A stretch of DNA of 64,000 nt, taken from assembly GCA_019916065.1 (NCBI GenBank), contig CM034239.1:37100419-37164418 (forward strand), in the 5' to 3' direction. The notes beneath the pieces are model-generated. The model was not told where the DNA came from and ran no database searches. It was given only the letters and a program-made list of their open reading frames with translations. The stretch is from Vitellaria paradoxa. Taxonomy: Eukaryota; Streptophyta; Magnoliopsida; Ericales; Sapotaceae. The translations under genes were made by a program, and so were the position numbers. Each line of letters opens with the position of its first letter. Position 1 is the stretch's first letter. This document shows positions 1-11,845 of the stretch, piece after piece.

Positions 1-1500
1 TTGGACCTCCTTCCTTAGCATATTATTTGTATTTTTCTTAAGAGAAAAATTCTAAAAGCATGTTTAAGGGTGCGTTTGGTGTATAAAAAATTTGGTGAAA
101 ATTTTTAAAAATCTTTAAAAATTTTTATTACATTTTTACACATTCTTACCTTCTTAAAGTTCAAAAAAATTTCAATACCTTTCAAAAAAAAGTTGATAAC
201 TAGAATTCAATTAATCAAATAGTAAAATTTTTTTGCCATTCTCATCATGAACTCCCAAACTACTGAATGACATCTACTTTGACTATTTTTTGTGGGGTCG
301 TAGAAACAATTCCAACGGATAGTAAAAACCGTTTTGATGGATTTGCGCGATCAACTTCCGTTCAAACGGTTTCTATAATTTGTTTAGACGGATTATAATG
401 TAAAGAAGTCACGATATCTAAAATTTTGAATCTATCCAAACGAAATTCCAATCCGTCGGAACAGAATCTTATTGTTTATCGCAAAAAAGTGATTTCAGAT
501 GTGTGCATTAAACGTAAAAAATTTCTCTAAATCATATTTGATCTAACTTTTTATCACTCCAAACATATCCTAAGACTAAGAGGATATTTGGCTCATTAAA
601 AAATTAAAAGAATATTAATTTTTACTAATTTTTTCTAACTTTCTCTACCAAATATAAAACTAACTTTTACCAACTTATTTCTAATTTTTACCAAATTTTT
701 TGCCAAATTCTTTAACTTTTACAAAATTTTGCTAAACACCCAACTAACCATTACGGTGTTACGCGTCACTCGGATCTGCAAAATTGCACTTTTTCAATTT
801 GCCGAACGAACTCTAGACATAAAAAATAAAAATAAAAATAAAATATTTTGCAAAACTTTTTATGGCAAAAAATTTGTTTAATATAAAGTATTTTATATCA
901 AAATAAAAGGAGCCTAAATACATAAGATGTGTGCGCCTTGAAAGTACGTAAAAGTAATTTCCTAAAATTGATTTTCCAATAATTGTTTGTAAAAATCTCA
1001 AATTTTATGAAAATATTGTTGACTAAAATACAATCTTTCTTTACTTATTTTTAACGAGGCTTAAATGTGCCTCAAAAAATTTCTACCTCATGATTTTTGT
1101 TTTCTCTATTTTTCTTCCCTTCCCTTCCCTTACCTTTTTTTTACTCATATTTTAATTTTATTTTATTAATGAAGAAGTGTGCAAAACATTCCTTCAAAAT
1201 TCGGCATATTCTGAATTATGATTCCGTTTAGAGCTCTACCAAATAAAATAAAATTTTATAAATTTTTATAAACACGAATTATAAGACAACAAAATTTAAA
1301 ATTTTCATTTATTACACAAATTACTAGATATTTACTTTTACAATTTTATTTTATTTTATATATTTTTATACAACCCCAAACACACCCTATATACCCATTT
1401 ACAGCACCTTTTTGTCATGCTACTGGCCATCGATCTCACGACAAAGGCTTAAAAAGTCAACAAGATCAACGGTTCGATTGTAGCAATCAGAGAGAGTGGG
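1..1500. other. AT-rich intergenic DNA, no gene seen
   Basis: No credible exon was found. The stretch is AT-rich and holds motifs that recur elsewhere in the window, such as a GTTTGG end near 76-84 and an ACGGATT/AACCGTTTT-type core near 310-400. The core resembles the interior of the MITEs at 16811 and 19084. It is probably decayed non-autonomous transposon sequence upstream of the RNA-binding protein gene. Confidence 0.5.
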
Positions 1501-1520
1501 CCTCGGAGCATGTGAGCGCA

Positions 1521-1600
1521 GACGTCACGCATGCATGCAATGTTCTCACCATACATGAGTTGATGGAGCATGGGGATCCATTTTCCCAGTAAGTATATAA
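1521..1600 (+). promoter_or_regulatory. Candidate core promoter of the hnRNP-like gene (ACGT and RY motifs, TATA box)
   Basis: TATATAA at 1594-1600 is a good TATA box. About 60-70 bases upstream are GACGTCAC (1521-1528, an ACGT-core bZIP-type site) and CATGCATG (1530-1537, the RY element bound by B3 factors). A start near 1625-1635 would give a long 5' leader. AG at 2517-2518 followed by the ATG at 2523 looks like the acceptor of a leader intron, whose donor may be near 2020. The motifs are seen directly; their assignment to this gene is inference. Confidence 0.4.
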
Positions 1601-2522
1601 GGCAGGAATGGGAGGAGAAGCAGCCCTTCCATTTATCAAAACCAACATACCCATTTGCAATTTCTTTTTCTCTTTCCTTCTCTCACTACAGCTATATATA
1701 TATATATATATATATTTCTGTATTCTTCCACCAAAAATTGAAAAAAAAAAAAAAAAAAGAAAATTGTAGATACATATAGATATAGATATTAGACCATCCG
1801 TCTCTAGACGCACACGATCTCATTTTCATATGTTTGGTTTGTGTAAATTTACGTGTTTTGCAATCTAAAGTAAAAGAATTTGAAAGAACAAAAATAGAAA
1901 GTGAGAAATAGGGGGATATATTGAGGAGCAAGAACGTTTGCCCTCACTTCTGACTGTGCCTCTCCTCTTTAGATCCTAGCTTTCTTCTTCTCAAGACTTC
2001 CCATCTGGGTTTTCATCAATCGGGTGGGTTTTTGTCAAAAATCTGGATTTGGGTATTGGTGTTTTTTTCCAATTTGGTGTGGTTGTTTTGATCTTAATAA
2101 GTTTCTGGGATTGATTTAGTAGTTGGGTTTCTCAGGGGGTGCTGAATTCTGTGTGGATTGATCGTGGGAGGATCTGATGTTTCTGGATTGAATCCGAGGA
2201 TATCCAAGTGGTATCAGACATACTGTTGCGTGGGTTTCCTGTAATCCTTAAAAGTAAGGTTTGATTGCTCATTGTTGTTGTTTGATTGGTTTTTATCTGC
2301 ATTTGTATTTGAGGAGCTCCTTTGTTGTTGCCATGTATTGGTGAAAGGTTGGATTTTGATGGGTCTTTCAATTTCAGTGGTATTATATATTGTGTATTGA
2401 ATCCAGCTCGAGAATTGGTGCATTTTTGCGAATTTTAATTTGAAAACTTGAACAGTAATGATTTATGTTTTGTAGAAATTTGGATGTGCTTTGAGTGAAT
2501 TTTTTTTGTCTGCCGTAGGAAA

Positions 2523-5500
2523 ATGCAATCCGATCTTGGAAAATTGTTCATTGGTGGAATTTCCTGGGACACAACTGAAGAACGTTTGAAAGAGTATTTC
2601 AGTGCTTATGGTGAAGTTTTGGAAGCTGTAATTATGAAGGACCGGAGCACGGGGCGTGCCCGTGGTTTTGGTTTTGTTGTCTTTGCTGACCCTTCAGTGG
2701 CAGAGAGAGTCATTAAAGAGAAACACAACATTGATGGTAGGATGGTAAGTGCCAACGATAATTCACTAATTTATTGCAATTTATCTACTTGTGTTGTACT
2801 TGTATCAGTCAATTTATTGCTAATATATCTCTTTGGATTGTATTCGATTGTTGGGTTGGGGGGGGGGGGAGGAGTGATCTTCTTATGTGAATCTAAATTT
2901 GTGGAACTTTGTTTATTTTGATAATGTAGGAAACAAAATCTCAATTTTAGTTAAATTAATTATTGCCTTTTATTCATTGTCTTCTTCTCTTCTATCATAT
3001 CAAATTATGTTTGCAATGCCAAGGTTTTCGTATGCCTTTTAATCAAATAGTCTTTTGAGTCTGGTATTTTCCATTGGCTGTTGATCTGTAGGTTGAGGCA
3101 AAAAAGGCTGTTCCAAGGGATGACCAGAACGCATTGAGTAGAAGCAGTAGTAGCATTCAGGGCTCTCCTGGTCCAGGACGCACGAGAAAGATATTTGTTG
3201 GAGGTTTAGCTTCCACAGTGACAGAAAGTGACTTTAAGAAGTATTTTGAGCAGTTTGGGACCATTACAGATGTTGTGGTGATGTATGATCACAACACTCA
3301 AAGACCAAGAGGCTTCGGATTCATCACCTATGATTCAGAGGATGTAGTGGACAAAGTGTTGCTTAAAACTTTCCATGAACTGAATGGTAAAATGGTTGAG
3401 GTCAAGCGTGCTGTCCCCAAAGAGTTGTCACCAGGTTCTAGCCGAAGCCCACTTGGTGGATATACCTATGGTTTGGGTAGGATCAATAATGTCCTCAATG
3501 GCTACAATCAAGAATATTCTCCAAGTACAATTGGAGGCTATGGTCTCAGAATGGATGGCAGATTCAGTCCAACCGCTACTGGCCGAAGTGGCTGTGCTCC
3601 ATTTGGTTCTAATTATGGAATGGGTTTAAACTTTGAACAAGGGTTGAACCCAAATTTTGGGGCAAGTGCAAATTTCAATAGCACTCTCAGCTATGGCCGC
3701 GGATTGAACCCTTATTATATTAGTAATCCAAATAGGCTCGGTAATCCTGTTGGGTATGATGGAGGAAGTGGAGGAAACACTTCCTTTTTTAGTTCAGGGA
3801 CTCGGAATTTGTGGGGTAATGGAGGGCTTAATTATGCAGCTAACTCAACAAGTTCGAATGCCTATGCAGGGTCTGGAAGCGGAAGTGTTGGAGGCACCTT
3901 TGTCAACAGTGGAATTAACTGGGGATCTTCTCCAATTTCACCACAAGGTGGGGGTCCAGTTTCTAGTCAGGGCGGGAATCTTGGTTATGTTGGTGGTGAC
4001 AATAACTTTGGTTTGGGAGGGGGAGGGTATGGGAGAAATAACACAGCTAGTGGGCCGCCATCATCATCGTATGCTGCATCAAATGGTGGTTACGATGGGG
4101 CTTTTGCCGACTTTTATGGTGGCAGTTCAATTTATGGTGATTCTACTTGGCGTTCAACAAACTCTGATAGAGAGATATCTGGGTCATTTGGTTATGAAAT
4201 TGGCAATGGTGTTTCTGATGTTCCTGCGAAAAGTTCTCCCGGTTATGTTGGCAGTTATAGCATTACTAAGAGACAGATAAATAGAGGTAAGGGCAAGTCA
4301 CTAATAACTACATGCTAGAGTCCGCTCAATCTTGCTCTTAATATTTAGTTTTGTATTATCTGGTGCAGGACTTCAGCTTATGTTGAAATATGCATATTTA
4401 CACCTTAGATTTTTCTAGAACATGATAAAACAACTTCAAGTATATTATTATTTAAAGATCTATTTAATCATACATAAGATGATTTAGAGCCTTCCCCCCC
4501 CCCTCTTATTGAGCATAGTAAAGCTTAGAAGGCATACAAAAGAGTGATTATATCTATGTCATGGGCTCCGGGGAGCCAATGATGCTCTATTTCATTGTCC
4601 TCTCATCTGAAACCATGATTTCAGACTTGAATTGTAGTGGTTTTCAACGCAAAAGAACTATGTTTCAAGATATAACTTCCTTCAGTTGTAGTTCTACGCT
4701 ATAACCTTGGCTTGCTATTTTGATCGTGAGAGTACCGTAGACATTGTTGCAAACTCATTGTCAAGGTGTGAAAATTTGCCAAACATAGGTGACTGGGAGC
4801 AAGAAAACTGTTCTCAGACAAGAAAGCTTGAAACTTCAGATCTTCCCCCTTAATGTGTTGAGCTTGTGGTCTTTGATGCACTTGTCTCTCTAAAACTTTT
4901 ATATGCACCTTAGGAGCTGATTATTTTCCTAATTAAACCAGAAGCCTAGTTTTTATGTTGAAAAATTGATTCGAATACATAATTCACTTTTTTATTGTTG
5001 CATGTATTTGTTTTGACTGAAATTGATTCCCCCCCCCCCTAAAAAAAAAAAAAAAGATGTTCTTATTGGGGAAATTTGGTTGAAATGACCATTCATGCAG
5101 GGAAGCATAAGCATGCTCAATCACTAGCTTCAATGGTATAAAAATAGAAAAAGACCAAATATTTAGAACACATCCAAACTTTTTTATCCCAAATTTAACA
5201 AGTCTAGTAGAAACTACCAAAGTGGACAAATTCACAATGATGTCAACATGTAAATTTTTAGGTTCCTCTTGACCTTTTCTTATTAAAAAAAAATAAGAAA
5301 AAAACAAAAATAAAAATAAATATTGATTTTGGGTACAAAACTATTAATAAGAACATCAAACATAATTTTTCCTTTGGGAAGGGAATGACAAGTGGTTTTG
5401 TTCGAAAGGTTTATTCTTGGTGGTTCTCTGGTAGGTCATAGGTATTGTACATAATATGATTTGATTAAAAAAAAAAAAGATGATCAACACTATGCACAGG

Positions 5501-8500
5501 GACAGATTTAGGATTTGATGTTTGGAGGGTAAGATTGAAAAATTATGGACAATGAAGACTAATAGGAGTTTTGAAAAGAAAAAAATTGAGGGGGCAGGGG
5601 TATTTAAAATTTTTACATAAGTTACGTTAGATCTCTAAGGATTTTTCGGAGCTTGCTCGCCTCTCTTCACCACCTCCTAGATGCCATCCCTGACAATGCA
5701 TGTAGATGTTTTAGCAAAGGGATGGCAATGCCATCTGTTTCTCTAATTTTTGTCCTTTATACCTTTGGAGACATCCTTGCATCCAGATTTCACCTGTACT
5801 TTTATGTGTATGAGATAGTTATGCTGTGATAGACAAAATTGTGTTGCCTTATAAGGCTTTGACTCTTCCTGCTATGGCCAATTTATGTATGGTCGGCTTC
5901 TAAACAATGGAAAAGATATTGAGAGAAAAAAAAAAAAAAAAGGAAAAGGCATTGAATCAGTCCTGAATAGAGGTGACCCAAAGTTTAGCTTGTTCTATTA
6001 TTACTGTTGTTGTTTTTGAGAGTATTAAATTATCTAAACAATAAACCTATCTCTCTCTAGTAACTTGAGTTTTTAGATGATATGGTGGTTGATAGTACAG
6101 ATACTTAATGGTTTCACGTGTTTTAGCTCACTTAGGCTGCGTTTGTTTGAGGGATTAGATGATGGGGGATAAGTAATACCATGGGACCCACTAATGGGAT
6201 TGGATAAAAGATGGGATTAATTTTTTATGTGAGATTTTTTTTTGGTGTTTGGTTGGTGGGATATAAAGTGGGATAAAAGATGTGATTTGATATGTGATGT
6301 AATAAGAAATAATTTTGAACCTTTGGATCTTGGAGGAAAGCAATCCGGCAAGGGGGGATTAATAATACCCCAACCCCCCCGGGTTTACTCATCCCCCAAA
6401 ACTACTCACTAACACTCCAATCCGTGGGTCCCACGGATTAATCAAAAAATCAAACAAACACCTCAATGTTGTGGGTCCCACGGATGAGGGCTCCAATCCC
6501 ACATCTTTTATCCGGTAAACAAACGCACCCATAAGAAAATAAGTTTGTCCATGCATGAGGGAGCGAGCTGAGAGTAAAAAGTAATAAAGTTGTCATTCTT
6601 TCTAATAATTTAAATTTTTAAGTGCGACGATGCTATCCTTTTTAATATATGAGGGGGCATGTTGATAGCATAAAACAATAAAGTTACCATATGCGGGCTT
6701 ATTTAGACCCATGTTCATAAGAAGTGGCTATGTTTTACGTTACCCGTCAACCTACTGTAGAACATGAACCTTGGCAGAAATGAATAGAGGAAAATGTTTC
6801 ATGTAATCGGTCCCAACTAGTTTGAGACTTAAGGACTTGTTGTGTTTAGTCGACCATATGTAGGCTCATGATCGGCCTTGTCTTTAACATTTCACATTTT
6901 TGCTTTAGATACTAGAGGATGGACGGCACTTCTTTGTGGTCCTAAACGGTCATTGTTAGTTGTTGATAGTTGGATAATGCTGTCATTGTCACCGCTATTT
7001 GGACTTGATGGGCCTTTGACTCACTTCTCTCATGATAATAAATGTTCATAAATCATAGTAGTGGTAGTAAAGCCTGTTATGGTGAGCTGAACCATTCCTA
7101 TGGATGCTATATTCAGATGGTAAAGGCTCAATACTTAGTGTTGCTTCTCTTTCTTTATGTTCACGTAGGCTTGTGTGCATGTAATCTCATGGGTTCGCTG
7201 TTGGGGCAGTATTGTTGTTTTTCTCCCTCTATCGATCCATCCACTCTCATTTTATATTTTTATATTAGAAATTGTTTGAGTTGGTCCGACACAAGCTGGC
7301 ATCTTATATGATGGTCGCCCAATCCCAAACTGGTTTATTTTCGGGCCTACTATTTTATCCCAAGCCTAACCTTGTGATAACTCTTAAATATGAAGAGCGC
7401 CCAATTAAACTGTTTTTGTGTTGTATGCCTAATCTTCCTCGTATATTTTTTAATTCTATAATATATGGATAGTACCATGGGTGGGTCTTGCGGGCTTGTG
7501 GGCCAGTGTCCATCCCTAGAGGTAGGCCACCTTTCATATTAAACATCCTGTGCCCAATTCTAGTGTAGGTGGGTTCAATCCAAACTGTAAAATTACTTGG
7601 AGACATTAATGGTAGTTATTTGGTCCCTTTGTAGAGTCTTTTGAACTACAGTTTTTTTCTGGCTTGGATTTAGGTTGCCTTTGAATTAACTACAGTTTTT
7701 TTCTGGCTTGGATTTAGGTTGCCTTTGAATTAAAATGATTTGACACGGACACTAGCTATTGAGTGTGAGTAACTCAAATATATGTTTGATAGTTTTGATA
7801 CTAATTTTAACTCGAATTCGGGAGATGCAATATAATGGATTTAAAATAACCATGTAAGATTAGTTATACAAAGATCCTTTGAAAATAAAATGAACTATTC
7901 CAACTCTATATTTTTGTAAAGTTTAATCTCCAATCTATATTCCATCCAAATGAACCCTGTGATATCTTTTGATGCCAACTCCGTGTGGGTTATTATCAGG
8001 GGTTGGAATAGGAAAATCTTGAGTTGGGGTGCATGCGAGGATTAGTTTGTTGAGGCCAACTCTCATTAATTGGTGCAGCTCTTTCTTGTGTGTGGAGTAT
8101 ATATCAATAAACAAACAAAAAGCAGCTGAGAATTTTTTTTTTAATATACTTTTTTTCCGCTTTGTTTGCTGGGTATAGGCCTTATGTGCCCTGAAGTGAT
8201 TGTCACTAACTAGTACCCATGTGGTTCAATAGTATTCGGTTAACAATTTAAGATACCTTAATTGTTTTTTTTTTTTTTTTGGTAAGTAGATACCTTAATT
8301 GTTAAGGTCATGAGTTTGGGCTTCTGCATGCTAGGACTGTTTGTCCCTGTATAATCAGATTCATGAGATGGCAGAGATAGCATAAATTGAAGACAAATTG
8401 TGGAAAGATAGGTTCTGGTAGTTTGGCCACATACAACAGAAACTGGTCAATGCACCAATTTGGAGTGATAGCATCCAAATCTAATCAATGCAACGGGTAG

Positions 8501-9608
8501 ACCAAAAGTAATGTGGGAAAGATAATAATGAATAACATGATTCAATGTGATTTAAGAGATGAAATGGCTCTTAACCGAGTGGGATGAAGAAAAAAGGTTT
8601 ATGTAGCCGACCCCATCTAAATCTGGAATCTGCTGATTTGAGTTTAGTAGGGTAGATTTGTCCCCCTAACAATTGACCAAAAAAATAAAAAAGTGAATGC
8701 CACTATGAAAATTCAAGCTATAGAGAAATTTTCTACGAAAACTTAATTTCAAATGAAGTGGCAGTGCACCTTTGTTTAGGACTGGAAAAAGGAGCAACTA
8801 ATGTGGTATTATTTGTTAACTGATGACCTGCCTATTTTTTATAAATGGGGAGACGTTGTGGATTTTTGTAGATAATAATTTTTCTTTAAGGTTGACTTAT
8901 GCAGGGATTCTTTTACCAAGTGACCCAATTCCAATTTATAACAGTTACAAAGGTCCCATAAAGCAGCAGGAAGTGTTTCAAACTCTTTAGTCATGATTGA
9001 AGACACTTCCTAATTGTCTACCAAGTTGAAATTTTAAGTTTGTGTCATTGTGGCTACAGACTTAATTAATATAAAAATGCATTAGAAAGTTCATTTATAC
9101 TATTCTCAATCTTTTAGATGTTTTCAAGCAGCATAAGTTGGATTCAACTTCAGAGGAACTTCCAACTATATTTGCTGCCTAAGCCTTCATTCTTTAAGGC
9201 TATTATGCCTCCTGAATCTAGTCATTGTAGAGCGCTTTCCGATGGCACACAGATTTTTTCTAGTTTCAGCTTTGGTTTGTTAGCATTCATTTTAAAACAT
9301 TAAATTCTCAAAATTCTTATTTTCATTATGAAGTCATCCTCCTGCATAAGTGTTTTAGCTGGCTACCACATTAAGCCCATTGACCTTGAGATCATGTTAA
9401 CAGGGAGCCTAGACTGCAATGCCATGTTCTCTATAGCTTTTTCTCGGATGGTGCTGTACTCTTGCAGCCAATTGAAAGCTGTTGATCTGTTGACAGGGAA
9501 TACTAATTAAGCAGGCCATTTCCCTTTGAAACTTAATATCTAGCAGTGATGAATTATATCTCATAATACTTACTATTGTTTTCACTTGTTTCAGGAATTA
9601 CTGGCTAG
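2523..9608 (+). CDS. Heterogeneous nuclear ribonucleoprotein A/B-like RNA-binding protein, two RRMs plus Gly/Ser/Asn/Tyr-rich tail
   Basis: Exons are 2523-2744, 3092-4286 and 9595-9608, giving 476 aa. RRM1 has RNP2 LFIGGI (8-13) and RNP1 RGFGFVVF (47-54). RRM2 has RNP2 IFVGGL (108-113) and RNP1 RGFGFITY (147-154). From about residue 180 to the end the protein is a low-complexity Gly/Ser/Asn/Tyr tail. This is the Musashi/hnRNP A-type layout of plant RNPs, which act in nuclear pre-mRNA processing and mRNA handling. Splice sites: ATG|GTAAGT with acceptor CTGTAG at 3091, in phase; then G|GTAAGG at 4287 and TTTCAG at 9594. The last join yields a conserved-looking end, KRQINRG plus ITG and a TAG stop. 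Without it, translation runs into the intron and ends 10 codons later at 4318. The final intron is 5308 bp and carries LINE and MITE debris. The family is certain; the last exon is inferred from the phase fit and remembered family ends (RGIAA-like). Confidence 0.9.
6133..6529. mobile_element. MITE with GGCTGCGTTTG-type ends, in intron 3 of the hnRNP-like gene
   Basis: The left end is GGCTGCGTTTGTTTGAGGG and the right end CAAACAAACGCACCC, an imperfect terminal inverted repeat. The interior has GGGATAAGTAATACC and GGGATAAAAGATGTGA motifs also found in the element at 39402-39796. TTA precedes it; the right flank (ATA/TAA) is not an exact copy. It is probably a non-autonomous DNA transposon. Confidence 0.6.
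6720..6860 (+). mobile_element. Possible LINE (RTE-type) 3' tail fragment
   Basis: The text GGTCCCAACTAGTTTGAGAC followed by TTAAGGACTTGTTG resembles the 3' end of plant RTE-clade LINEs, where a 'Wr..i...adPn' reading precedes a short repetitive tail. Only about 140 bases look related and there is no open frame. The call rests on remembered consensus. Confidence 0.35.
7644..7731. repeat. Perfect 44 bp tandem duplication
   Basis: The unit beginning AACTACAGTTTTTTTCTGG and ending GCCTTTGAATT occurs at 7644-7687 and again at 7688-7731 with no visible mismatch. It lies in the last intron of the hnRNP-like gene. Identity of the two units implies a recent duplication or an assembly slip. Confidence 0.9.
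8330..8640 (+). mobile_element. Decayed RTE-type LINE, C-terminal reverse-transcriptase tail
   Basis: Translated with frame breaks, the stretch gives FGHI (near 8420), NAP, GR-PKV-W, then DLRDEMALNR and a W..R pattern, ending in a 'ADPI' equivalent. This matches the conserved end of RTE-like LINE polyproteins in plants (WfGHv.R ... GRPk..W ... D). Stops interrupt it, so it is a dead fragment. It sits sense-oriented in the 5.3 kb intron. Confidence 0.6.
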
Positions 9609-10060
9609 GAGGATACCCGATATCAGTATGTTTTAATAGGTGAAGAGATTTGGTGCAGCTCGTGAACTGTGAATTTGGCAAACCTCATCGTGAATATACC
9701 TCGAGTAAAAAGTTGAAAAGAAATTCGTTATCTTATCCAGAGCTAACTGGAGTGCCTTTTCTGAAGAATTAAGTTAGTAAGTTACAAAGAGATTTTAAGG
9801 ATTGGGTTTTGAGTTACGATTTTAGTTTTTCATTTTGGCATTTGAGTGAGATGTAAAATCAGATTGCGGCATATAGTCAGAAATGTATCATGCATCTCGG
9901 GTATGGTGGCGATACATAAAAAATGATAGTCTATGTTTTTGGATTAATTTCTAGATTCTTATTTCCTGCTGAATGTTCTCTGCAAAGTTGCAGCTGCTAC
10001 GTTTAAACCTCGTTTTCGTTCCATAACTGGATTTTTTTTTTCTCGGGATTGTACCGGAGC
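9609..10060 (+). other. Probable 3' UTR of the hnRNP-like gene
   Basis: This follows the TAG at 9606-9608. It is less AT-rich than its surroundings and has no open frame. TTTTAATAG|GTGAAG near 9640 could be a 3' UTR donor. The polyadenylation site cannot be fixed. Confidence 0.4.
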
Positions 10061-10654
10061 ATGTTGTGATTACTAGTGTGAAACATTTGAGGATTCCCAT
10101 CTAGGCCTCCCCATGAATAAGTTGTGAAATTCTCTTTCTTCTTTTCCTGTCAAAACCTTCTTTGCTACAAGTTTGGCATGTGTGAAACATTCTGTTTAAC
10201 AAATATGTGACATTGTTGCTTTCCCATTTGCCGTAAAATCCAACTCAACCTAAATGTTTTGTGTCTGGTATGACTTTGTCGTCTTGATCATGTGCTTTGA
10301 AGGCTTTCACCATAGTCTTTTGTTCTCACCAACATCTGAGAACACTGGCAAATTTACAGGAGGGCAGAGTTTCCTCAGTTGAATAATTCTACAGCATGGA
10401 CTTCATCCTGGTCTCATCACTTCAGTCTTTTTTTGGTGGTTATCATCTATTGGATTCTCTGTTTATTATATTATTACCATGATTGTCATTGGTGGTGCAT
10501 CATCATAATCTCTATCTTGAATTTATTCTGAGTGATTCTGTACAAGTCTACTTATTATTATTATTATTATTTTGGCAAATTTCACTTTGCCTGTGAGCTT
10601 TACTCATAATTCTACTTCGAGACTTGAGTGCTTTTTTCCTTTTTTCATTTTTTT

Positions 10655-10681
10655 GGGGGCCCCCCCGGGGGGGGGGGGGGG
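10655..10681. repeat. Homopolymer block G5-C7-G15
   Basis: A run of 5 G, 7 C and 15 G follows a T-rich stretch. It is a self-complementary homopolymer patch in an otherwise AT-rich region, and a likely place for sequencing or polishing error. Confidence 0.85.
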
Positions 10682-10845
10682 ACAATCAAGTAACAATCAA
10701 GCGAATTTTCATTAATCGTAATATCCCTCTTCAGCAAATTTTTTGCCTTTGTGCTCCTAGCGTTTAACTGTTTAGTTGGCATAAATTTCAGGGAAAAAAA
10801 GGTCACTGTGAGAGACATTGCAACTAATAGATATCTCAAACCTTT

Positions 10846-11176
10846 AGGACCCGTTTGGAGGCTAAAAAACTAGCAAAAAAGTACCTGGTGCGTTTGGTAG
10901 AACCTCAATTTTTTCAACTCTTTTGATTTGCTACAGTAAAAAATAAAATAAAAAGTTATCACTTTTTTTATTTGCTATAGTAAAAAATATACTAAACACA
11001 CAAAAAATTATCACTTTTTTTATTTATTACAGTAAAAAGTTTATCAAACACTTAAAAGTTGTAAAAAAAAAATGTTAAAAAATACATTTTGTTCCACCAA
11101 ACATACAGCAAAATGTAACTAAAAAAATACACAAAAAAACCAAAAGTTTCACTTTTTTTGAACTTCCAAAACGGCC
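10846..11176. mobile_element. MITE-like element, GGACCCGTTTGGAGGC ends
   Basis: The left end GGACCCGTTTGGAGGC and the right end CTTCCAAAACGGCC are imperfect inverted repeats around an A/T-rich core in which TTTGCTACAGTAAAAAAT-like units recur three times. TTTA precedes it and TCTAG follows, so no clean target duplication is seen. Confidence 0.45.
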
Positions 11177-11310
11177 TCTAGTTGTTAGAAAAAAAAAATG
11201 ATAATAAAGTAACTACTCAATTCTTAAAATAGATTTCAGGTAAAGCTTAAGAGCAAAGAGAAATTTGCTTCATTTTTTCTCTCTCTCTCTCTCTCTCTCA
11301 CAAAAAGTAT

Positions 11311-11416
11311 GAAGCTTCGAAATTTCAGATGGGTTAATAATGGACATGGTTAGGTCTTTGACTGAAGCTTCGAAATTTCAGATGGGTTAATAATGGACAT
11401 GGTTAGGTCATTGACT
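11311..11416. repeat. 53 bp tandem duplication next to a CT microsatellite
   Basis: The unit starting GAAGCTTCGAAATTTCAGAT occurs at 11311-11363 and 11364-11416 with one visible difference (CTTTGACT versus CATTGACT). A (CT)n run at 11279-11299 lies just upstream. Confidence 0.9.
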
Positions 11417-11845
11417 AAACCAGTACTGTATTTATCAGCTTAAATATTAGTTTTGGATAAAAAATATAAATTCGCATTTAGTTAACATAAATTCTTTAGG
11501 CATTCTCTCCCCTGATTAGAAAGTTCCCAAGCAGAGGGTAATGCATTCACTTTCTTGTTTAGTCTGATCGTTTCTGTTTGGCAAATACAAACACATGCTG
11601 GCATATCAGTTGTGATTTTGGGTCATTGGTGTTTAGCTACCATTTTCAGAGGAATTCTCTCCATCCACATTAGCTTGTGGAATTCTTTGAAGGAAACTAT
11701 ATTGTGATTTGGTTTTTGACGCGGTAGAACAATGAGCTCTGGATGGGATTTTCATACAACATTCTGGTAGATTGAATTGTCAAGTAGAAATCCTATTTTC
11801 CTCCACCCTGGATGTACTTTTCATACATGTATATGTATATATTAA

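Noticed and set aside
3750..4280. 176-aa Met/Val/Leu-rich frame within the hnRNP-like gene
   Set aside because: It is the +1 frame of the Gly/Asn-rich tail coding sequence; the RRM-containing frame is clearly the real one.
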